Shown here: positions 1-9,941 of the stretch, in pieces | Position numbering within the stretch: position 1 is the first letter of the stretch | Layout: every line of letters starts with the position of its first letter | Assembly: GCA_046349435.1 (NCBI GenBank) | Contig: JAXMCI010000017.1 | Location: forward strand, 1-64,000 | Direction of reading: 5' to 3' | Source of the DNA: JAXMCI01 sp046349435 | GTDB lineage: Bacteria > Pseudomonadota > Alphaproteobacteria > Dongiales > Dongiaceae | DNA: 64,000 nt | Made by a program: the position numbers and the translations under genes | The notes under the pieces: generated by a model | What the model was told of the DNA's origin: nothing | The model's database searches: none | Seen by the model: only the letters and a program-made list of their open reading frames with translations

Positions 1-386
1 AGGTCGACGCGCTGGTCCGCCTCGCCGAGGCCTGGGATCCGGAGCGGATGGACGCGCTGCTGCTGCTGCAGCCGACCGTCACCGCGGTCGGCTATGACGG
101 GATCGGCGACTTTCAGCTCGACCAGGAGGGGCGGGTCCGCCGCCGCCGGGCCTGGGAGGTGGCGCCGTTCCTCTACAGCGGTATCGAGATCGTCCATCCC
201 CGCCTGTTCGACGGCGCGCCGGACGGGTTCTTCTCGCTCAACCTGCTGTGGGACCGCGCCATCGAGGCGGGCCGGCTGTTCGGGCTGCGCCACGACGGCG
301 AGTGGTACCACGTCAGCACCCCGGCGCAGCTCGCCGAGGTCGAGGCGCGGCTGGGCGGCCGCAGCGCCGACTACTACGTCCTATGA
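1..386 (+). CDS. Nucleotidyltransferase, MurU-like (5'-truncated by window edge)
   Basis: This is the C-terminal part of a sugar-phosphate nucleotidyltransferase. The frame is open from base 3, so the gene begins upstream of the window. The visible residues include an EVAPFLYSGIEIVHP segment and a closing WYHVSTPAQLAEVE helix, both typical of the mannose-1-phosphate guanylyltransferase/MurU family, which activates sugar 1-phosphates with a nucleoside triphosphate. In many alphaproteobacteria a MurU gene sits with an AmgK kinase just before addB, and acts in recycling of cell-wall N-acetylmuramate. That context supports MurU over a capsule enzyme, but the N-terminal GxGxR nucleotide loop is not visible. 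Its stop overlaps the addB start (ATGA), so the two are probably translationally coupled. Confidence 0.75.
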   Translation, partial: VDALVRLAEAWDPERMDALLLLQPTVTAVGYDGIGDFQLDQEGRVRRRRAWEVAPFLYSGIEIVHPRLFDGAPDGFFSLNLLWDRAIEAGRLFGLRHDGEWYHVSTPAQLAEVEARLGGRSADYYVL

Positions 387-3361
387 CGGGCGCCGCCGCG
401 GCGGCCCGTGTCTTCACCATCCCACCCGGGGTCGGGTTCGTCGATGCGCTGGCGGCCGCGCTGCTGGCCGAGGGTGCGGCCGACCCGCTGGCGCTGGCCG
501 ACGTCACCGTGCTGCTGCCGACCCGGCGCAGCGCCCGCGCCCTCCAGGAGGCGCTGCTCCGCCGCAGCGACGGCCGGCCGCTGCTGCTGCCCCGCCTGCA
601 GCCGCTCGGCGACGTCGACGTCGACGCGCTGGAGCTGGGATCGGGCGAGGGCGAGGACGGCGCCGCCGCCCTGTCGCTGCCGCCCGCCCTGCCGCCGCTG
701 CGCCGCCAGCTGGTGCTGACCCGGCTGGTGCTGCGCTACGAGCGGGCCGGGGCGCAGCCCGACCAGGCGGCGCGGCTGGCCGCCGATCTCGGCCGGCTGC
801 TCGACGAGGTCGGCACGCACGGCCTGGGCTTCGACCGGCTGGCCGGCCTGGTGCCGGCCGACTATGCCCGGCACTGGCAGGAGACGCTGCGCTTCCTCGC
901 CATCCTGACCGAGCACTGGCCGGCGATCCTGGCCGAGCTCGGGGCGATCGACGCGGTCGAGCGGCGGGACCGGCTGCTGCGGGCCCGCGCCGCCGCCTGG
1001 GCGGCCGCCCCGCCGCCCGGCCCGGTGATCGCCGCCGGCTCGACCGGCAGCATCCCGGCGACCGCCGGGCTGCTGGCGGTGATCGCCCGCCTGCCGCAGG
1101 GCCGCGTCGTGCTGCCCGGGCTCGACCGCCAGGCCGACGACGCCACCTGGGAGGCGATCGGCCGCGACCCCGGCCATCCCCAGCACGGGCTGCACCAGCT
1201 GCTCGACCGGCTCGGCGTCGCCCGGACCGAGGTCGGCGACTGGCCGGTCGCCGGCCTCGCCGCGACGCCGCCGGCGCGCGGCCGGGTGCTGGCCGAGGCG
1301 CTGCGCCCGGCCGAGACCACCGAGGCCTGGGGCGCCTCGCTGCCCGACGCGGCGGCGCGCGAGCGCGCCCGGCTCGGGCTCGCCGGGGTCCGGCGGATCG
1401 ACTGTCCCGGGCCGGCCGAGGAGGCGCGAGTCATCGCGCTGCTGCTGCGCGAGCGGCTGGAGCGGCCGGGCGAGCGGGCGGCGCTGGTGACGCCGGACCG
1501 CACGCTGGCCCGCCGGGTCGCCGCCGAGCTGGCGCGCTGGGACATCGCGATCGACGATTCGGCGGGCGAGCCGCTGGCCGACACCCCGCCCGGCATCTTC
1601 CTGCGGCTGACCGCCGGGCTGCTGGTCGAGCGGCTGGCGCCGGTGCCGCTGCTGGCGCTGCTCAAGCATCCGCTGGCGGCCGGCGGCCGCGAGCCGGCGG
1701 CGCTGCGCCGGCTGGCGCGCCGGCTCGACCGCAAGCTGCGCGGGCCGCGGCCGGCGCCGGGACCGGACGGGCTGCGGGCGGCGCTCGGCAAGGAGGAGCC
1801 GGAGCTGGCCGCCTGGCTGGCCGGGCTGGAGGCGATGGCGGCGCCGTTCGCCGCCCTGCTCGCCGCCCCGGCGGCGCCGCTCGGCGCGCTGCTCGCGGCG
1901 CATGCCGATTTCGCCGAGGCGATGGCCGCGACCGCGGCAGAGCCAGGGGCGGCGCGGCTGTGGGCCGGCGATGCCGGCGAGGCGGCCGCCACGTTCGTCG
2001 CCGAGCTGGCGGAAGCGGCCGACGCGCTGGGCGAGGTGGCCGGCGAGCGCTATCCGGCGCTGCTCGCCGCGCTGCTCGCCGGCCGGGCCGTGCGGCCGCG
2101 CTGGGGCAGCCATCCGCGGCTCGCCATCTGGGGCCTGCTCGAGGCCCGGCTGCAGCATGCCGACCTGCTGGTGCTGGGCGGCCTCAACGAGGGCAGCTGG
2201 CCGGCCGACGCGGCCGGCGATCCCTGGCTCAGCCGGCCGATGCGCGCCGCCTTCGGCCTGCCGCCGCCGGAGCGCCGCACCGGCCAGGCGGCGCACGATT
2301 TCGCCCAGGCCTTCTGCGCCCCCGAGGTGGTGCTGACCCGCTCGCTGCGGGTCGAGGGCGCGCCCACCGTGCCGTCGCGCTGGCTGCTGCGGCTGGAGGC
2401 CTATTGCCAGACGGCAGGGCTGGAGACGCCGCGCGCCATGGCGGCGCCGTGGCTGGCCTGGCAGGCGGCGCTCGACGCCCCCTCCCGCGTCGCGCCGCTG
2501 CCGGCGCCGCGGCCGCGCCCGCCGGTCGCCGCCCGGCCGCGCGAGCTGCCGGCCACCCAGGTCGAGCAGTGGATGCGCGATCCCTACGCCATCTATGCCC
2601 GCTACGTGCTGCGGCTGAAGGCGCTGGAGCCGCTCGACGCGCCGCTCGGCGCCGCCGACCGCGGCAGCCTGATCCACGAGACGCTCGACCGCTTCGTCGC
2701 GGGGTGCCCGGGGCCGCTGCCGCCCGACGCGCTCGACCAGTTGCTGGCGGCCGGCCGGACGACCTTCGAGGCGGCACTGGCCCAGCCGGCGGTCTGGGCG
2801 TTCTGGTGGCCGCGCTTCGAGCGCATCGCCCGCTGGTTCGTCGCGACCGAGGCCGAGCGGCGACCCGGCCTCGCCGTGCTGGCGAGCGAGATCAAGGGAA
2901 CGCTGGTCCTGGCCGCGCCGGCCGGCCCCTTCACCCTGACCGCACGGGCCGACCGGGTGGAGCGGCGGCGCGACGGCGGCGTCGTCCTGGTCGACTACAA
3001 GACGGGCACGCCGCCCAAGCAGCGGGACATCGAGCTGGGCTTCGCGCCGCAGCTGCCGCTCGAGGCGGCGATCGCCATGGGCGGCGGCTTCCCCGGCCTG
3101 CCGGCCGCGCCGGTGGCGGCGCTGGAGCACTGGCGGCTCACCGGCGGCACGGTGCCGGGCCAGATCTGCCCGGTCGAGGGCGACCCGGCGGCGCTCGGCG
3201 CCGAGGCCCTGGCCGGGCTGGCCGCCCTGGTCGCCGCCTTCGATGACCCGGCGACGCCCTACGAGGCCCGGCCGGCGCCGCGCTACGCGCCGCGCTTCAG
3301 CGACTACGCCCATCTCGCGCGCATTGCGGAGTGGGCGGTGCTGCCGGGAGACGACGAGTGA
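383..3361 (+). CDS. addB: Double-strand break repair protein AddB
   Basis: This is the 992-residue AddB subunit of the AddAB helicase-nuclease, which resects double-strand DNA ends for RecA-dependent repair. The start is the ATG overlapping the preceding stop; the protein then opens with a VFTIPPG segment typical of alphaproteobacterial AddB, and upstream codons in this frame belong to the preceding gene. The N-terminal two-thirds is the degenerate UvrD-like part. The C-terminal PD-(D/E)XK nuclease shows LVDYKTGTPPK near residues 869-880. The length is normal for the family. The stop overlaps the addA start (GTGA), a conserved arrangement. Confidence 0.95.
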   Translation: MTGAAAAARVFTIPPGVGFVDALAAALLAEGAADPLALADVTVLLPTRRSARALQEALLRRSDGRPLLLPRLQPLGDVDVDALELGSGEGEDGAAALSLPPALPPLRRQLVLTRLVLRYERAGAQPDQAARLAADLGRLLDEVGTHGLGFDRLAGLVPADYARHWQETLRFLAILTEHWPAILAELGAIDAVERRDRLLRARAAAWAAAPPPGPVIAAGSTGSIPATAGLLAVIARLPQGRVVLPGLDRQADDATWEAIGRDPGHPQHGLHQLLDRLGVARTEVGDWPVAGLAATPPARGRVLAEALRPAETTEAWGASLPDAAARERARLGLAGVRRIDCPGPAEEARVIALLLRERLERPGERAALVTPDRTLARRVAAELARWDIAIDDSAGEPLADTPPGIFLRLTAGLLVERLAPVPLLALLKHPLAAGGREPAALRRLARRLDRKLRGPRPAPGPDGLRAALGKEEPELAAWLAGLEAMAAPFAALLAAPAAPLGALLAAHADFAEAMAATAAEPGAARLWAGDAGEAAATFVAELAEAADALGEVAGERYPALLAALLAGRAVRPRWGSHPRLAIWGLLEARLQHADLLVLGGLNEGSWPADAAGDPWLSRPMRAAFGLPPPERRTGQAAHDFAQAFCAPEVVLTRSLRVEGAPTVPSRWLLRLEAYCQTAGLETPRAMAAPWLAWQAALDAPSRVAPLPAPRPRPPVAARPRELPATQVEQWMRDPYAIYARYVLRLKALEPLDAPLGAADRGSLIHETLDRFVAGCPGPLPPDALDQLLAAGRTTFEAALAQPAVWAFWWPRFERIARWFVATEAERRPGLAVLASEIKGTLVLAAPAGPFTLTARADRVERRRDGGVVLVDYKTGTPPKQRDIELGFAPQLPLEAAIAMGGGFPGLPAAPVAALEHWRLTGGTVPGQICPVEGDPAALGAEALAGLAALVAAFDDPATPYEARPAPRYAPRFSDYAHLARIAEWAVLPGDDE

Positions 3362-6300
3362 CCGCGGCGCCCGACAGCCAGCTCAAGGACGATGCGAACC
3401 GCGCCCAGCGGCGGGCGGCCGATCCCCGCAAGTCGGTCTGGGTCGGCGCCTCGGCCGGCTCCGGCAAGACCAAGGTGCTGACCGACCGGGCGCTGGCGCT
3501 GATGATGGCCGGCACGCCGCCGCACCGGCTGCTCTGCCTGACCTTCACCAAGGCGGCCGCCGCCGAGATGGCCAACCGGCTGGCGCATCGCCTGACGCAG
3601 TGGGCGGCGGCCGGCGATGCGGCGCTGGGCGAGGACCTCTTCGAGCTCACCGGCCGGGCGGCCGAGGCGGAGGACCTGCACCGCGCCCGCCGGCTGTTCG
3701 CCCGGGTGCTGGAATGCCCGGGCGGGATGAAGATCCAGACCATCCACGCCTTCTGCCAGTCGCTGCTCCGCCGCTTCCCGCTGGAAGCCGGCATCCCGCC
3801 CTATTTCGAGCCGCTCGACGAGCGCAGCGCCGCCGAGCAGATGCTGGCAGCGCGCGAGACGGTGCTGGCCGAGGCGCGGGCCGGCCGCGCGCCGGCGGTG
3901 TCGGCGGCGCTCGGCACCGTCACGGCGCTGATCGGCGAGGCCGAGTTCGGCGAGCTGCTGCAGGCGCTGGCGGCCGAGCGCGGCCGGGTGGCGGCGGCGC
4001 TGGCGGCAGGGCCGGAGGCGCTGGCCCGGCGGCTGCGCGCGCGGCTGGGCGTGGCGCCCGGCGCACCGCCGCGGGGCTGCTGGAGGCCGGCGTCGCCGAC
4101 GAGGCGCTCGAGCTGCTCGGGCTGCGGCTGGCCGTCGCCGCGCTCCGGGCCGGCAGCAAGACGGACCGCGAGCGCGGCGACGCGATCGCCGCCTGGCTGG
4201 CCGAGCCGGCGCTGCGGGCGAGCCGCTTCGCCGGCCATTGCCGCGCCTTCCACACCAAGGAGGGCGAGATCCTCGCCACCCTGATCACCAGGAACGCGGC
4301 GCAGCGCGCGCCCGGCGCCGAGACCGTCCTGCTGGCCGAGGCGAAGCGCCTGCTCGACCTGCGGGAGCGCTGGCGTGCCGCCACCCTGGCCGAGGCCACC
4401 GAGGCGCTGCTGACCCTGGCGGGCGCCATGCTGCAGGCCTACCAGCGGCAGAAGCAGCGGCGCGCCCAGCTCGACTACGACGACCTGATCCTGCTGACCC
4501 GCGACCTGCTCGCCACCGAGGGGGTGGCGCCCTGGGTGCTGTTCAAGCTCGATGGCGGGCTCGACCACATCCTGATCGACGAGGCGCAGGACACCAGCCC
4601 GGAGCAGTGGGAGGTGGTGCGCCGGCTGGCCGAGGAGTTCTTCGCCGGGGAGGGCGCGCGGCCGCAGCCGCGCACCCTGTTCGTGGTCGGCGACGTCAAG
4701 CAGTCGATCTTCAGCTTCCAGGGCGCCGATCCGGCAGCCTTCGGCCGCATGCGCGACCATTTCTGCGCCCGGGCCGAGGCCGCCCGGCAGCACTGGGACG
4801 ACGTGCCGCTGACCATCTCCTTCCGCTCGACCGCGGCGGTGCTGACCGCGGTCGACCGCGTCTTCGCCCGCGCCGCGGCCAGCGACGGGGTGGCGCTGGA
4901 CGGGCGGCCGATCGCGCACCGGCCGTTCCGCGTCGGCGCCCCGGGGCTGGTCGAGCTGTGGCCGCCGGCGGTGCCGCTCGAGGAGGACGAGCCGGCGGCC
5001 TGGGCGCCGCCGACCCGGCGCATGCCGGCCGACTCGCCGCGCGCCCGGCTGGCCCGGCTGATCGCCGCGCGCATCGCGGCGATGGTCGGGCGCGAGCCGC
5101 TCGCCTCGCGCGGCCGGCTGGTCCAGGCCGGCGACGTCATGGTGCTGGTCCGCCGCCGCAACGGCTTCGTCGACGAGCTGATCCGCGAGCTGAAGCAGCG
5201 TGCCGTGCCGGTCGCCGGCATCGACCGCATGGTGCTGACCGACCAGCTCGCCGTCATGGACCTGATGGCGGTCGGCCAGTTCCTGCTGCAGCCGGGCGAC
5301 GACCTGACCCTGGCGGCGCTGCTCAAGTCGCCGCTGGTCGGGCTGTCCGAGGAGGCGCTGCTCGAGCTGGCGCACGGCCGCGGCCCCCGCGAGCGGCTGT
5401 GGCCGGCGCTGCGGGCGCGGCAGGAGGAGCCGGCCTTCGCTGCGGCCCACGTGCTGCTCGCCGGGCTGCTGGCGCGGGCCGACCAGGTGCGGCCCTACGA
5501 GCTCTATGCCGACCTGCTGGGCCGCGGCGGCGGCCGGCACCGGCTGCTCGAGCGGCTCGGCCCCGACGCCGCCGACCCGATCGAGGAGTTCCTCAACCTC
5601 GCCCTGCAGCACGAGCGCAGCCACGTGCCCTCGCTGCAATCCTTCCTCGCCTGGCTCGCCGCCGGCGGCGTCGAGATCAAGCGCGACCTGGAGCAGGAGA
5701 CCGGCGGCCAGGTGCGGGTGCTGACGGTGCACGGCGCCAAGGGGCTGCAGGCGCCGGTCGTCTTCCTGCCCGACACCATGGCGGCGCCGCAGCTGGCGGC
5801 CCGGCTGATGTGGACCGAGGACGGGCTGCCGCTGTGGTCGCCGCGGGTCGACCATGACGAGACGGTGGCGGCCGGCGCGCGCCAGGCGCGCAAGGCGGCG
5901 GTGGCGCGCGAATATCGCCGGCTGCTCTACGTCGCGATGACCCGGGCGGAGGACCGCCTCTATGTCTGCGGCTGGCTGGGCGCCCGCGCGGCCGCGGCCG
6001 ATTGCTGGTACCGGCTGATCGCCGAGGGGCTGGCCGGCAGCGGCGAGACCTTCGCCTTCGACAGCCGCGCCGAGCTCGGCCCGCGCGACGGCTGGCAGGG
6101 CGAGGGGATCCGCCTGGCCGACCGCCGCCGCGTCCGTCGCGCTTGCCCGGTGCCGGCCGCCCCGGCCGAGGGCGCCGTCGTGCCGGGCTGGCTCGGCCGG
6201 CCGCCGCCGCCCGAGCCGAGCCCGCCGCGGCCGCTGGTGCCCTCGCGCCGTCGGCGCCGAGCCGGCGGTGCGGCCGCCGCTCGCCGCCGGCCGCGCGCGC

Positions 6301-6818
6301 CGCCTTCGAGCGCGGCCGGCTGGTGCACCGGCCATCGAGCTGCTGCCGACCTGCCGGCGGCCGAGCGCGGCGCCGCCTGCCGCCGCTGGCGGCCAGCCCG
6401 GCCACGGCCTGGCGGGCCCGAGCAGGCGGCGCTGGCGGCCGAGATCATGCGCCTGCTCGAGGATCCCGCCTGCGCCGCGCTGTTCGGCCCGGGCTCGCGC
6501 GCCGAGGTGCCGGTGATCGGCCGGCTGGCCGGGCCGGCGGGCGGCGTGCTGGTGCTGAGCGGGCGGATCGACCGGCTGCTGGTCGAGCGCGAGCGGGTGC
6601 TGATCGTCGACTACAAGACCAACCGCCCGCCGCCCCATCGCGCCGAGGATGTGCCGGCCGTCTACCTGCAGCAGATGGCGGCCTACCGCGCCGCGCTGGC
6701 CCTGATCTATCCCGGGCGGCGCGTCGAGTGCGCGCTGCTGTGGACCGACGGGCCGCGGCTGATGGCGCTGCCGGCGCCGCTGCTGGCCGGCTTCGCGCCG
6801 GCCGCCGTGGCCGGTTGA
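3358..6818 (+). pseudogene. addA: AddA helicase-nuclease gene with several frame breaks
   Basis: This is the UvrD-type helicase and nuclease subunit of AddAB, starting at a GTG that overlaps the addB stop. The Walker A motif GASAGSGKT lies near residues 30-38, the helicase II motif LIDEAQDTSPEQW near 405, a VHGAKGLQAP motif near 790, and the nuclease motif DYKTNRPP near 1085. The reading frame is broken. It moves from frame 1 to frame 3 at about base 4062, then changes about six times between 6240 and 6420 in the linker before the nuclease domain. Each segment is stop-free and family-like. The parts together match a normal length of about 1,150 residues, so assembly error or very recent decay are the options. 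Loss of AddA would disable AddAB. Confidence 0.85.
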
Positions 6819-6828
6819 TCTGCATCAA
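6815..6828. promoter_or_regulatory. FNR/FixK-type box upstream of the CBS-BON gene
   Basis: TTGATCTGCATCAA is a perfect TTGAT-N4-ATCAA palindrome, the consensus for FNR, FixK and related CRP-family oxygen-responsive activators. It begins within the end of addA and its centre lies 69 bases before the TTG start of the CBS-BON gene. Two similar boxes occur at 26309 and 30193. That the box is used is an inference. Confidence 0.7.
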
Positions 6829-6890
6829 GGCTCGGCCGGACGCACTTTGGCAGGCTGCGGGGGAGCGGTTTTTCTCGGGAGGGTTTCGCC

Positions 6891-7568
6891 TTGCAGGTAT
6901 CGGATGTCATGACGGTCGATGTCGTGTCGGTGACGGCCGACACCCCGGTCGACGCCATCGCCCGGCTGATGATCGAGAAGCGCATCTCCGGCGTGCCGGT
7001 GCTCGATGCCGGCCAGCGGGTGATCGGCATGGTCAGCGAAGGCGATTTGATCCGGCGCAGCGAGACCGACACCTCGCGCCGGCGCTCCTGGTGGCTGCAG
7101 CTGCTGTCGCCGAACACCGAGCTGGCCAGCGAGTACGTCAAGGAGCACGGCCGCCGCGCCGAGCACGTGATGAGCCGCAACGTCGTGACGGTGGCCGAGA
7201 GCGCCTCGCTGCGCGAGGTCGCCGACCTGCTGGAGCGCCACGCCATCAAGCGCGTGCCGGTGCTGCGCGACGGCCGGCTGGTCGGCATCGTCAGCCGCGC
7301 CAACCTGCTGCGGGCGCTGGCCAGCGCCGGCGGCCCGCCGCCCGCCGCCCGCGGCGACGAGGCGATCCGCGAGGCGCTGCTGGCCGAGCTGCGCCGGCAG
7401 AAATGGGCGCAGGCCGCGCCCGGCAACGTCATCGTCACCGACGGCGTCGTCCATCTCTGGGGCAACGTGCTGTCGGACGAGGAGCGCACCGCGCTGCGCG
7501 TCGCCGCCGAGAACGCGCCGGGCGTGCGCGGCGTCGAGGACCACATGCCATCGCCCGTGGTGGCGCTC
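6891..7568 (+). CDS. CBS-pair and BON domain protein (no stop codon found)
   Basis: The start is a TTG preceded by a GGGAGG ribosome site seven bases away, giving MQVSDVMT, the usual beginning of this family. Two CBS domains occupy about residues 1-60 and 88-145, a pair that usually senses adenine nucleotides. A BON domain follows at about 165-222. Homology ends at about GVRGVEDHM, yet the frame stays open to 9905, right through the NAD synthetase gene in another frame. The other two forward frames are also open here, to 7996 and 9822. The end given is where recognisable protein stops. An FNR-type box lies upstream. Confidence 0.75.
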
Positions 7569-7743
7569 TCGCCTCTCCCGCTTGCGGAGAGGCGCGCCGC
7601 GGCGAGCCGCGCGGTGCCGCGCGATCACCCTGCCCGTCGCTGGCGCGACGAGGCCGCGTTTGTGGGCGAGGGGGAACCTGCCGGGCTTGCGGGCCGGCGG
7701 GCGGCGTGCAGAATCGCGGCCTTGCCACCGACGAGGCCCGATC

Positions 7744-9822
7744 GTGGACCAGTCCCGGCCTTTCGCTTCGCTCTACTCGCACGGATTCGTCAGGGTCGCG
7801 GCCTGCACGCCGCGGCTGCGCGTCGCCGATCCCGCCTACAACGCCGCCGAGACGCTGGCGCTGGCGCGCCGCGCCGCCGCCGACCATGCCGCGGTCGCGC
7901 TGTTCCCCGAGCTCGGGCTCGCCGCCTACACTTCCGACGACCTGTTCTTCCAGGACGCGCTGCTCGACGGGGTCGAGGCCGGCCTGGCCAGGCTGATCGA
8001 GGCCAGCCGCGATCTATTCCCGGTGATCGTCGTCGGCGCGCCGCTGCGCGGCCCGGCGCAGCTCTTCAACTGCGCCGTCGCAATCCACCGCGGCCGCGTG
8101 CTCGGCGTGGTGCCGAAGAGCTACCTGCCGAACTACCGCGAGTTCTACGAGAAGCGCTGGTTCGCCACCGGCGCCGGCGCGGCCGAGCGCGAGATCCGCG
8201 TCGCCGGGACGGTGGCGCCGTTCGGCACCGACCTGCTGCTCGCCGCCGAGGACTGCCCCGAGCTCGTGCTGCATGTCGAGATCTGCGAGGACCTCTGGGC
8301 GCCGATCCCGCCGAGCAGCTACGGCGCGCTGGCCGGCGCCACCGTGCTGGCCAACCTGTCGGCCAGCAACATCACCGTGGGCAAGGCCGAGTATCGCCGG
8401 CTGCTCTGCGCCGGGCAGTCCGGGCGCTCGATCGCCGGATATCTCTATGTCGGCGCCGGCCCCGGCGAATCGACCACCGACCTCGCCTGGGACGGCCACG
8501 CGCTGATCTACGAGAACGCCGCGCTGCTCGCCGAGAGCCGGCCCTTCCCGAGCGAGGGCGGCCTGATCGCCGCCGACCTCGACCTCGACCGGCTGCGCCA
8601 GGAGCGGGCGCGCACCACCAGCTTCGCCGACTGCGTCGCGCTGCACCGGTCGCGGCTGGAGGGCTGGCGCCGCATCCCCTTCCGGCTGGAGCCGCCGGCG
8701 GAGGTCGTGCCGCTCCGGCGCACCATAGGACGATTCCCCTACGTCCCGCCGGACCGCGGCGAGCGCCGGCAGCGCTGCGAGGAGGTGCATGCCATCCAGG
8801 TCCAGGGGCTGGCCACCCGGATGCAGGCGAGCGGCATCGGCAAGCTGGTGATCGGCATCTCGGGCGGGCTCGATTCGACCAACGCGCTGCTGGTCGCGGT
8901 CAAGGCCTGCGAGCGGCTCGGCCTGCCCCGCGGCAACGTGCTCGCCTTCACCATGCCGGGCTTCGCCACTGGCAAGCGGACCTACGACAACGCCTGGGCG
9001 CTGATGCGGGCGCTGGGCGTCGCCGCCGAGGAGATCGACATCCGGCCCTCGGCGACGCAGATGCTGCGCGACATCGGCCATGCCCATGCGCGCGGCGAGG
9101 CGGTCTACGACGTCACCTTCGAGAACGTCCAGGCGGGCGAGCGCACCTCGCATCTCTTCCGGCTGGCCAACGACCGCGGCGGGCTGGTGGTCGGGACCAG
9201 CGACCTCTCCGAGCTGGCGCTGGGATTCACCACCTACGGCGTCGGCGACCACATGGCGCATTACGGGGTCAACGCCTCGGTGCCGAAGACGCTGATCCGC
9301 CACCTCATCCGCTGGGCCGCCGACAGCGGCGAGTTCGACGCCGCGGCGGCGGCGGTGCTGCGCGACATCCTGGAGACCGAGATCTCGCCCGAGCTGGTGC
9401 CGCCGACGGCGGACGGCGCGGTGCAGCGCTCCGAGGACACGGTCGGCCCCTATCCGCTGCAGGACTTCAATCTCTATTACGTCAGCCGCTTCGGCTTCCG
9501 TCCGAGCAAGGTCGCCTTCCTCGCCCACCATGCCTGGGGCGCGCTGGCGAGCGGCGAGTGGCCCGACACGGTGCCGGAGGCCGACCGCCGCGCCTACGAC
9601 CTGCCGACCATCGTGCACTGGCTCGAGATCTTCATCCGCCGCTTCTTCCAGCAGAGCCAGTTCAAGCGCTCGGCCCTGCCCAACGCGCCCAAGGTCGGCT
9701 CCGGCGGCTCGCTCTCGCCGCGCGGCGACTGGCGCGCCCCCAGCGACTCGCGGGCCGACATCTGGCTCGAGGAGCTGCGGCGGGTGCCGGTGGACGACGC
9801 GGTGCCGGGCGAGGGGCGCTGA
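7744..9822 (+). CDS. nadE: Glutamine-dependent NAD+ synthetase
   Basis: This is a 692-residue two-domain enzyme that amidates nicotinic acid adenine dinucleotide to NAD+, using ammonia from glutamine. The N-terminal nitrilase-type amidase shows the catalytic set: FPELGLAAY with its Glu, PKSYLPNYREFYE with its Lys, and EICEDLWAP with its Cys near residue 181. The synthetase domain has the ATP-binding loop GISGGLDSTNAL near residue 370, then GTSDLSELALGFTTYG. The start chosen is the GTG giving VDQSRPFASLYSHGF, with a CGAGG site just before it; the frame is open further upstream without homology. The length is normal. It follows the CBS-BON gene and may share its promoter. Confidence 0.95.
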   Translation: MDQSRPFASLYSHGFVRVAACTPRLRVADPAYNAAETLALARRAAADHAAVALFPELGLAAYTSDDLFFQDALLDGVEAGLARLIEASRDLFPVIVVGAPLRGPAQLFNCAVAIHRGRVLGVVPKSYLPNYREFYEKRWFATGAGAAEREIRVAGTVAPFGTDLLLAAEDCPELVLHVEICEDLWAPIPPSSYGALAGATVLANLSASNITVGKAEYRRLLCAGQSGRSIAGYLYVGAGPGESTTDLAWDGHALIYENAALLAESRPFPSEGGLIAADLDLDRLRQERARTTSFADCVALHRSRLEGWRRIPFRLEPPAEVVPLRRTIGRFPYVPPDRGERRQRCEEVHAIQVQGLATRMQASGIGKLVIGISGGLDSTNALLVAVKACERLGLPRGNVLAFTMPGFATGKRTYDNAWALMRALGVAAEEIDIRPSATQMLRDIGHAHARGEAVYDVTFENVQAGERTSHLFRLANDRGGLVVGTSDLSELALGFTTYGVGDHMAHYGVNASVPKTLIRHLIRWAADSGEFDAAAAAVLRDILETEISPELVPPTADGAVQRSEDTVGPYPLQDFNLYYVSRFGFRPSKVAFLAHHAWGALASGEWPDTVPEADRRAYDLPTIVHWLEIFIRRFFQQSQFKRSALPNAPKVGSGGSLSPRGDWRAPSDSRADIWLEELRRVPVDDAVPGEGR

Positions 9823-9851
9823 CCTGCGGCGGGGACCATCTTACACCTGGT

Positions 9852-9935
9852 CTGTCATCCCGGCGAAAGCCGGGATCCACCGTGCCGCATCGCGATTGCG
9901 GATAGATGGATCCCGGCTTCCGCCGGGATGACAAG
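9852..9935. repeat. Inverted pair of REP-like palindromes (family 1)
   Basis: Two copies of one palindrome face each other: 9852-9880 and 9905-9935. Each carries its own short hairpin (CCCGGC-GAAA-GCCGGG in the first), and the pair can also fold together, as in REP doublets. It lies between the convergent nadE and TetR genes, where it may also act as a transcription end or mRNA stabiliser. Confidence 0.75.
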
Positions 9936-9941
9936 AAGGGA

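Noticed and set aside
94..3313. Three very long frames overlapping addB, two on the plus strand and one on the minus strand
   Set aside because: They are Arg/Ala/Pro-rich, have no family sequence, and lie over a complete addB. High GC makes such frames common.
6891..9905. A single 1,004-residue protein running from the CBS-BON gene
   Set aside because: Only the first 226 residues look like protein; the rest lies out of frame over nadE and has shadow composition.
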